Under the pieces are notes generated by a model. It did not search any database, was not told where the DNA came from, and worked only from the letters and a program-made list of their open reading frames with translations. From Atopsyche davidsoni (Eukaryota; Arthropoda; Insecta; Trichoptera; Hydrobiosidae), in NCBI GenBank assembly GCA_022113835.1, contig JAILWY010000023.1, forward strand, positions 5,456,001 to 5,520,000: a stretch of 64,000 nt of DNA. Reading direction: 5' to 3'. This document shows, one piece after another, positions 63,400-64,000 of this stretch. A program made the translations under genes and the position numbers. Every line of letters begins with the position of its first letter. Positions within the stretch are counted from its first letter, which is position 1.

Positions 63400-64000
63400 C
63401 GAGGGCGGTCCGATAAGTACTTAGCCTACAAAAGAAAAACGAAAATTTTTGAAAAGTGGCAATTTATTTCTCTCAAAATAGTCTCCTTTTAGCTCGATAC
63501 ACTTGACCCAGCGATGCTCCAACTTCTTTAACCCATCTGAAAAATACGTTGTCTCGAGGTCTGCAAAGTAGGCCTCTGTGGCGGCGATGACCTCCTCATT
63601 AGACTTTCGAAGAGCAGTTCATAGTGCAATTCAACCAATTTGGCCGTGGCGACGGCAGAGGTGTGAGCCGATGCGTTTTCACGGTGGAAGAGCACTTTTT
63701 TCTTCGCCAAATGGGGCCGTTTTTTCTCCAGGTAGTCAATGTAGATCACACCTTGTGAATCCCAGAAAACGGTGGCCATCACCTTTCTGGCCGATAGGAC
63801 AGTCTTCGCCTTCTTCGGAGCACATTCGCCAGGTGAAGTCCACTGTTTCGACTGTTCCTTGGTCTCTGTTGTGTACCAGTGGATCCATGATTCGTCGATG
63901 GCCACGAAACGACGCAGAAACTTTCGATTGCGCTTAAACAGCGTCAAACACTGCTCCGAAGTGGTCTCACGGTTGCGCTTGTTGTCCAGAGTGAGCAAAC
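63400..64000 (-). mobile_element. Mariner transposon, decayed transposase, runs off the window edge
   Basis: The right terminal repeat begins CGAGGGCGGTCCGATAAGTA directly after TA at 63398-63399. The minus strand encodes a mariner transposase: DESWIHWYTTETKEQSKQW (first catalytic Asp region, about 63890), SPGECAPKKAKTV, KVMATVFWDSQGVIYIDYLE, and the C-terminal KKLEHRWVKCIELKGDY segment in a different frame near 63500. It has in-frame loss of the residues usually found between the DYLEK and KKRPHLAKKK motifs, a Glu where the second catalytic Asp is expected (HREN), and a further deletion plus frameshift before the third. It cannot be active. Confidence 0.9.

Noticed and set aside
63578..63937. 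119-codon plus-strand open frame
   Set aside because: Shadow of the mariner transposase on the opposite strand.

Overview
The window is nuclear DNA of an insect. It is AT-rich, its genes are split into many short exons with clean GT-AG junctions, and it carries a three-gene array of insect-type ionotropic receptors (IR75 clade) together with many Tc1/mariner, hAT and foldback elements. I cannot name the species; a hemimetabolous insect is possible but unproven.

Layout. A GDAP1-like glutathione-transferase-fold gene (1002-3395, minus) and a peroxisomal DHRS4-type dehydrogenase (5691-7065, plus) lie head to head, separated by a deleted mariner element and a tandem duplication. Next come three tandem ionotropic receptor genes on the minus strand (7799-10679, 11502-14320, 14722-19010). 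Their exons could be joined in frame from signal peptide to the last transmembrane segment (620, 617 and 655 residues). About 19.7 kb follow in which I find no gene. That stretch holds dispersed repeats, nested MITEs, a tRNA-like sequence inside a perfect 57-bp inverted repeat, and one very GC-rich island.

From 38712 to 43228 (plus) there is a nine-exon gene for a 758-residue protein with a repeated LEGD...EY module, resembling microtubule-binding SAXO/Mn-repeat proteins. It is followed by a hAT relic with intact 8-bp target duplications, and then by a six-exon gene (45943-48256, plus) for a protein with two chromodomains and an AT-hook. Further right are a small MXRA7-like membrane gene (51266-51895, minus), an REXO5-type DEDDh exonuclease (53341-55376, minus) and an acyl-protein thioesterase (57631-60527, plus). 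The right edge is a decayed mariner transposase next to a hAT terminus.

The genes do not form a pathway. The single functional cluster is the receptor array, which arose by tandem duplication: the first two genes share five identical exon lengths. All gene models were assembled by eye from reading frames and splice sites, with no similarity search. Exon coordinates are exact readings of the sequence; family names rest on recognised motifs.
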